Origin: CAG-390 sp964579135
Lineage (GTDB): Bacteria; Bacillota; Clostridia; Oscillospirales; CAG-272
Direction of reading: 5' to 3'
NCBI GenBank assembly: GCA_964579135.1
Contig: CAZOFD010000013.1
Span: 1 to 43,769, forward strand
DNA length: 43,769 bases
Under the pieces are notes generated by a model that had not been told where the DNA came from, made no database searches, and saw only the letters and a program-made list of their open reading frames with translations. Shown here one piece after another: positions 40,447 to 43,769 of this stretch. The stretch's first letter is position 1; each line of letters begins with the position of its first letter. The position numbers were made by a program, and so were the translations under genes.

Positions 40447-41097
40447 TTATATATCTCCGTCGAAACGGCTTGCCTCGTCCCCATCGTTTTCGCCGCTCTG
40501 CGTACTTTCGGTCGAGCCGCCGTTCCGTACGCGAGAGAAGCGCGTCAGGGCAAAAATATAACGATTTTTAAGCAAAGTGAATATCAAAAGCCCCTCGATC
40601 GCAGCCAAAGGCATATAGACCGCCGCTCGCGAAGCCAAAAGGATACGAAAACCGCTCGGCGCGCCGTAATAAACGTACAGACCGACGGTCTTTACCGCCA
40701 AAGACCCTATCGCATGCGCCGCAAACGAACTTAAAAACACGTTTGCCGCAAGAGGCAGACCGCACCGCCGCCCGACGGACGCGACAAGCCCCGAGGCCGC
40801 GCCGACGAGAGCCGCACCGAGGGTTATTATCGGGTTGACGGCATATCCCACGAGAAAACTGCCCACAAGATCCGCCGTCGCACCGACAAGTGCGCCGACC
40901 GGCGCTCCGAACGCCGCCCCCGCAAAGATAACGGGCAGGTTTTCAAAACTTATTCGGATACTGTTGCCTATCGGTATCTGCAGATACTTGCCGAGAACGA
41001 TGCCGAGCGCTGCCAAAAACGCCGCGTATGCGGTCATCCGCACGCCGCGAGCGGATCCTTTGCGCTTTTCGGATCCGAAAAGACCGTGTGTTTTCAT
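40447..41097 (-). CDS. folT: Folate ECF transporter S component
   Basis: 216 residues, about six membrane segments. FLAALGIVLGKYLQIPIG, SIRISFENLPVIFAGAAFG and GAPVGALVGATADLVGSFL are characteristic of FolT, the folate-binding subunit that works with the shared EcfAAT module. The hydrophilic C-terminal tail (about 190-216) is Asp, Gly, Ser-rich. AAGGAGG is placed six bases before ATG 41095-41097. It lies directly behind a THF riboswitch and before folC, which supports the folate specificity. Confidence 0.95.
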   Translation of the reverse strand: MKTHGLFGSEKRKGSARGVRMTAYAAFLAALGIVLGKYLQIPIGNSIRISFENLPVIFAGAAFGAPVGALVGATADLVGSFLVGYAVNPIITLGAALVGAASGLVASVGRRCGLPLAANVFLSSFAAHAIGSLAVKTVGLYVYYGAPSGFRILLASRAAVYMPLAAIEGLLIFTLLKNRYIFALTRFSRVRNGGSTESTQSGENDGDEASRFDGDI

Positions 41098-41100
41098 AAT

Positions 41101-41142
41101 TTTCCTCCTTTCGCAAACAGATATCTGCGCTTCGGGAGGAGA
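41101..41142 (-). promoter_or_regulatory. Shine-Dalgarno sequestering hairpin of folT (expression platform)
   Basis: On the minus strand TCCTCC (41140-41135) is complementary to GGAGGA (41108-41103), the folT ribosome site, around an inner CGCA/TGCG pairing. Upstream GCGTC/GACGC (about 41160-41140) can form a competing hairpin that would free the site. This suggests control of translation by the riboswitch. Confidence 0.6.
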
Positions 41143-41177
41143 CGCGTCCGGTCACGACGCGACTTTTCCGCAAAGGC

Positions 41178-41282
41178 AACAGCGGGATGCGGAACGTATA
41201 CCGTTGCCGCGCAAAACGACATTCGTCCGCAGGGCAACTCCCCGTCCCCGCGGCACTGACACGCATACGATCCTACTCTGTT
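41178..41282 (-). ncRNA. THF riboswitch (class I) upstream of folT
   Basis: On the minus strand the closing stem AACAG/CTGTT encloses the conserved THF-I landmarks in order: GAGTAG, then GCGT..CAGTG, then GGGGAGTTG, GACGAA, and the CGTAT/ATACG second stem, with CCGC/GCGG as the third stem. THF-I riboswitches sense tetrahydrofolate and are found in front of folT and other folate genes in Firmicutes, exactly this context. It governs folT-folC and possibly recG. Confidence 0.82.
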
Positions 41283-41333
41283 TACTTTCAACTGAAAAAA
41301 CGCTTTTCGCACTCCGAACGAAGTCGAAATGCG

Positions 41334-41339
41334 ATTATA
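41334..41339 (-). promoter_or_regulatory. -10 box for the folT transcript
   Basis: TATAAT on the minus strand, about 50 bases before the riboswitch. The -35 region (TTTTAT/TTTATA) is a weak match. Confidence 0.6.
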
Positions 41340-41425
41340 TGATAGCACAAAAAGTTATAAAATTCAAGTTTATCTATAAGTTTTGCCCCTTAAATATAAT
41401 TTTGAGAAATAATTTCAAAAATCAC

Positions 41426-41454
41426 TTGACACGTCGCCGAGCAAGTTGTATAAT
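41426..41454 (+). promoter_or_regulatory. Consensus promoter of rpmG-secE-nusG-rplK-rplA
   Basis: TTGACA (41426-41431) and TATAAT (41449-41454) with a 17-base spacer, a perfect sigma-A promoter, as expected for a ribosomal protein operon. Confidence 0.95.
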
Positions 41455-41461
41455 AATTCTA

Positions 41462-41484
41462 CCTCTGTTGGCAGGGCTTTTTTG
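41462..41484 (+). terminator. Possible start-proximal attenuator
   Basis: CTCTG (41464-41468) pairs with CAGGG (about 41472-41476) around TTGG and six T follow, within the first 25 bases of the transcript. The stem is only 5 bp with one wobble. The rest of the 135-base leader has a GTTGCC/GGCAAC hairpin and two GGAGG boxes. Confidence 0.35.
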
Positions 41485-41596
41485 CGTTGCCCGCATATTG
41501 GCGGCAACCGGGACAAGCCGCGCCGCGCCACACCACAGTGCGGCAACGGTCTGCGGAGGGAGGTACAAATATCGCATATAGGAGGTGCCGCAAAAA

Positions 41597-41758
41597 ATGG
41601 CTAACGATCAAAGAGTCAAAGTTACCCTTGCTTGCACGGAATGCAAACAAAGAAACTACGACACGAAGAAAAACAAGAAGAACACGCCCGACAGACTCGA
41701 GCTGCAAAAATTCTGCCGCTTCTGCCGTAAGCACACTCTTCACAGAGAAACGAAATAA
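41597..41758 (+). CDS. rpmG: 50S ribosomal protein L33, zinc-binding form
   Basis: 53 residues. VKVTLACTECKQRNYDTKKN and RLELQKFCRFCRKHTLHRE carry both CxxC pairs, so this is the C+ form that binds zinc. It is a structural protein of the large subunit. AGGAGG lies about 10 bases before ATG 41597. First gene of the operon; the secE ribosome site overlaps its stop codon (TAAGGAGG). Confidence 0.96.
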   Translation: MANDQRVKVTLACTECKQRNYDTKKNKKNTPDRLELQKFCRFCRKHTLHRETK

Positions 41759-41770
41759 GGAGGCGTGACA

Positions 41771-42328
41771 ATGAAGACATCAGTTAAGTTTTCAAAGATC
41801 GCGGCACTCGTGCTGTCGATCATACTGATGCTCACCCTTTCGATTGCCCCCATCGCCGCAGAAACCGACAACGGCTCCGCAACGGATTCCCCCGCCGGCG
41901 CCGAGACCACTCCGGAAGCGACCACCGAGGCTCCCGCCGAAACGACCCCCGAGGGAACGTCGGGCAGCGACGCCACGACCGCTCCCGAAACGACGGCAAA
42001 CGGATCCTCAACGACCGCCTCTTCTTCGGCAAGCACCGAAGAAAAAAGCGATACTCCTTGGGATCTTATCGTTTCGCTCATCATAATAGGCGTTGCGGTC
42101 ATCGTTTTGGTCGTTCTCTACTTCGCGTCCTCGAGATTCCGCGAATGGGTCAAAAAGTTCTGCCGCGAATACAAGAGTGAGCTCAAAAAGATAGTTTGGT
42201 CGCCTTGGAAAGACGTAAGGCGCAACTCTGTTCTCGTTATCACGATCGCAGTTGTCGCAGCGGTGATAATCGCCCTTCTCGACCTTGTTCTTTCGGAGGG
42301 TATTCACGCGCTTGCTCAACTCTTCTGA
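41771..42328 (+). CDS. secE: Preprotein translocase subunit SecE with long exported N-terminal loop
   Basis: 185 residues, about three times the usual Firmicutes SecE. Residues 1-29 look like a signal peptide (KIAALVLSIILMLTLSIAPI, then AAE). Residues about 30-97 are low complexity, rich in Thr, Glu, Ala and Ser. A membrane segment follows (WDLIVSLIIIGVAVIVLVVL), then the SecE core: amphipathic FREWVKKFCREYKSELKKIV, WSPWKDVRR and the conserved last membrane helix. The context rpmG-secE-nusG-rplK confirms identity. The topology equals a three-helix SecE as in E. coli, with an enlarged outside loop. Start ATG 41771, GGAGG seven bases before. Confidence 0.93.
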   Translation: MKTSVKFSKIAALVLSIILMLTLSIAPIAAETDNGSATDSPAGAETTPEATTEAPAETTPEGTSGSDATTAPETTANGSSTTASSSASTEEKSDTPWDLIVSLIIIGVAVIVLVVLYFASSRFREWVKKFCREYKSELKKIVWSPWKDVRRNSVLVITIAVVAAVIIALLDLVLSEGIHALAQLF

Positions 42329-42337
42329 TTTTGCAAG

Positions 42338-42874
42338 ATGAGCGATATTAACGAGATGAACGTCGGTGTGCGTTGGTATGTGGTGCATACGTACTCCGGA
42401 TACGAAAACAAAGTTATGGCAAGCATCCAAAAGATCGTTGAAAACCGAGGTATGGGCGATTTGATATTCGACGTCCGCGTCCCGGTCGAAAAGGTCCTTG
42501 AGAAAAAAGGCGACGTTGAAAAAGAAGTCGAGTACAAGATCTTCCCGGGATACGTTCTCGTTAAGATGATTATGACCGACGAAAGTTGGCACGCCGTCAG
42601 AAACATCACGGGAGCAACGGGCTTCGTCGGTCCCGGCTCTCGCCCTACTCCTCTCTCCGACAAAGAGGTCGAAGATCTCAATATCGAAGAGAAAAAGACG
42701 CGTCGCACATTCGACGTCGGCGACAGCGTTACCATCACGGGCGGCTTGTTCGAGGGTTACTCGGGCAGCGTCCAAAGCGTTTCCGACGATATGAAAAAGG
42801 TTACGGTCCTCGTTAAGAGAGGTCGCCGTGATATGCCGGTCGAGCTTGACGCCGAGCTCGTAAAATCGGTTTGA
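42338..42874 (+). CDS. nusG: Transcription termination/antitermination factor NusG
   Basis: 178 residues. VRWYVVHTYSGYENKV opens the NGN domain, KIFPGYVLVKM and RNITGATGFVG follow, and FDVGDSVTITGGLFEGYSGS is the KOW motif. It binds RNA polymerase and couples it to Rho or the ribosome. Neither ATG 42338 nor the in-frame ATG at 42356 has a good ribosome site, so translation probably depends on secE, nine bases upstream. Confidence 0.96.
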   Translation: MSDINEMNVGVRWYVVHTYSGYENKVMASIQKIVENRGMGDLIFDVRVPVEKVLEKKGDVEKEVEYKIFPGYVLVKMIMTDESWHAVRNITGATGFVGPGSRPTPLSDKEVEDLNIEEKKTRRTFDVGDSVTITGGLFEGYSGSVQSVSDDMKKVTVLVKRGRRDMPVELDAELVKSV

Positions 42875-42934
42875 TTAAGTGGGAGGAAGAAAATTTTCAG
42901 TCTTCCGCAAAAAACCACATGGAGGTAATTAATT

Positions 42935-43360
42935 ATGGCAAAGAAAATATTGGGCTATATCAAACTTCAGTTGCCCGCAGGTAAAGCCACGCCTCAGCCG
43001 CCCGTAGGTCCCGCCCTCGGTCAGTACGGCGTTGCAATCCCCGTATTCACGAAAGAATTCAACGAGAGAACGAAAAACGACATCGGTCTTATCATCCCCG
43101 TCGTTATCACCGTATATGCGGACCGTTCTTTCTCGTTCATCACCAAAACTCCCCCCGCTCCCGTTCTTATCCTCAAAGCTTGCGGTATTGAAAAGGGCTC
43201 CGCTGCCCCCAACAAGACCAAAGTTGCCGTTCTTACCAAAGAACAGTGCAGAAAGATCGCGGAGACTAAGATGCCCGACCTGAACGCAGCAAACATCGAA
43301 ACTGCCATGAGTATGATCGCAGGTACTGCCCGTTCTATGGGAATCACCGTTGAGGAATAA
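42935..43360 (+). CDS. rplK: 50S ribosomal protein L11
   Basis: 141 residues. IKLQLPAGKATPQPPVGPAL is the flexible loop with conserved prolines, VYADRSFSFITKTPPAPVL links the domains, and the C-terminal rRNA-binding domain ends MIAGTARSMGI. It forms the GTPase-associated centre with 23S rRNA. GGAGGT is eight bases before ATG 42935; a GGAAGA/TCTTCC hairpin lies in the 60-base gap after nusG. Confidence 0.98.
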   Translation: MAKKILGYIKLQLPAGKATPQPPVGPALGQYGVAIPVFTKEFNERTKNDIGLIIPVVITVYADRSFSFITKTPPAPVLILKACGIEKGSAAPNKTKVAVLTKEQCRKIAETKMPDLNAANIETAMSMIAGTARSMGITVEE

Positions 43361-43377
43361 GCGAGGAGGTAGTTACA

Positions 43378-43769
43378 ATGGCTAAAATGGGTAAAAAATA
43401 CAGCGACAGCATCAAGCTGATCGAAAAGAGCAAGCAGTACGATCCCGCAGAGGCGATCGACCTCGTTTGCCAAACGGCAAAAGCAAAGTTCGACGAAACC
43501 GTCGAGATTCACATCCGTCTGGGCGTTGACTCCCGTCACGCAGACCAGCAGGTCCGCGGTGCGGTAGTTCTTCCCAACGGTACCGGTAAGACCGTTCGCA
43601 CCCTTGTTTTCGCAAAGGACGACAAAGCCGAGGCTGCAAAAGCTGCAGGTGCCGATTACGTCGGCGCTATGGATATGGTCGAAAAGATCACCAAAGAGAA
43701 CTGGTTCGATTTCGACGTAGTTATCGCTACCCCCGATATGATGGGCGTTATCGGTCGTCTCGGTAAGGT
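43378..43769 (+). CDS. rplA: 50S ribosomal protein L1, cut by the window edge
   Basis: The first 130 codons are present and the frame runs off the right edge. MGKKYSDSIKLIEKSKQYDP, VEIHIRLGVDSRHADQQVRG and VVLPNGTGKTVRTLVFA are L1 landmarks. L1 binds the L1 stalk of 23S rRNA and usually represses its own L11-L1 mRNA. GAGGAGGT precedes ATG 43378. Confidence 0.97.
   Translation, partial: MAKMGKKYSDSIKLIEKSKQYDPAEAIDLVCQTAKAKFDETVEIHIRLGVDSRHADQQVRGAVVLPNGTGKTVRTLVFAKDDKAEAAKAAGADYVGAMDMVEKITKENWFDFDVVIATPDMMGVIGRLGK

Noticed and set aside
1..43769. CRISPR arrays, insertion sequences, prophage or replication origin
   Set aside because: I saw no spaced direct repeats, no transposase or phage genes and no DnaA-box cluster anywhere in the window.

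Overview
The window looks like a piece of chromosome from an endospore-forming member of Bacillota, class Clostridia, probably an uncultured gut lineage. Evidence for this is spoVAD-spoVAE, three-domain SLH surface anchoring, ECF vitamin transporter S components for folate and probably pantothenate, a THF riboswitch, zinc-type L33, a C-terminally anchored surface protein and strong sigma-A promoters (TTGACA-17-TATAAT) with AAGGAGG-type ribosome binding sites. Base composition is mixed, about half GC, except for a clearly AT-rich island at about 2300-4600. I cannot name a species.

Layout. 1-1075: start of a CofE-like protein running off the left edge (minus). 1304-1481: a tRNA-Trp unit. 1755-2273: nitroreductase (minus). 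2514-4314: an AT-rich DNA-modification island with its own promoter, holding a wrecked vsr gene, an intact Mrr-type endonuclease and a wrecked cytosine-5 methyltransferase. 4664-9191: a 1447-residue surface protein with its own promoter and terminator. 9201-11612: metY-cysK sulfur operon (minus). 11636-12861: rsmJ-like methyltransferase and a CPAC thioredoxin (minus). 13053-15195: secreted GH25 lipoprotein (plus). 15238-16627: spoVAD-spoVAE (minus). 17035-20449: murA, a diverged coaX, an ECF S component (probably pantothenate) and an MntR/DtxR regulator (minus). 20737-23235: RluA pseudouridine synthase and a DUF3810 membrane metalloprotease-like protein (minus). 23343-24707: SLH surface protein (plus). 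24975-26819: typA (minus). 26870-27717: a long non-coding stretch with an orphan terminator, a strong promoter, an operator-like palindrome and a structured leader in front of an ArsR-type regulator (27718-28827). 28956-30202: HAD phosphatase and a small membrane protein. 30582-33475: P-loop protein, guaB, radC operon (minus). 33484-36981: pgi, a D,D-carboxypeptidase and a cell wall amidase (minus). 37039-41339: folT-folC-recG behind a THF riboswitch (minus). 41426-43769: the rpmG-secE-nusG-rplK-rplA operon (plus), cut by the right edge.

How parts work together. The folate block is coherent: a tetrahydrofolate-sensing RNA precedes the folate transporter subunit and folylpolyglutamate synthase. 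The sulfur block makes cysteine and homocysteine from O-acetylated acceptors and carries an inverted repeat across its -35 box. Several genes (murA, dacF-like, cwlD-like amidase, GH25, SLH protein) concern the cell wall. The best candidates for undescribed biology are the large FG-GAP/beta-rich/coiled-coil surface protein, the leader RNA before the ArsR gene (two mutually exclusive long pairings), the SecE with a long Thr/Ser/Glu-rich exported loop, and the decayed vsr-mrr-methyltransferase cassette in which only the nuclease stays open.
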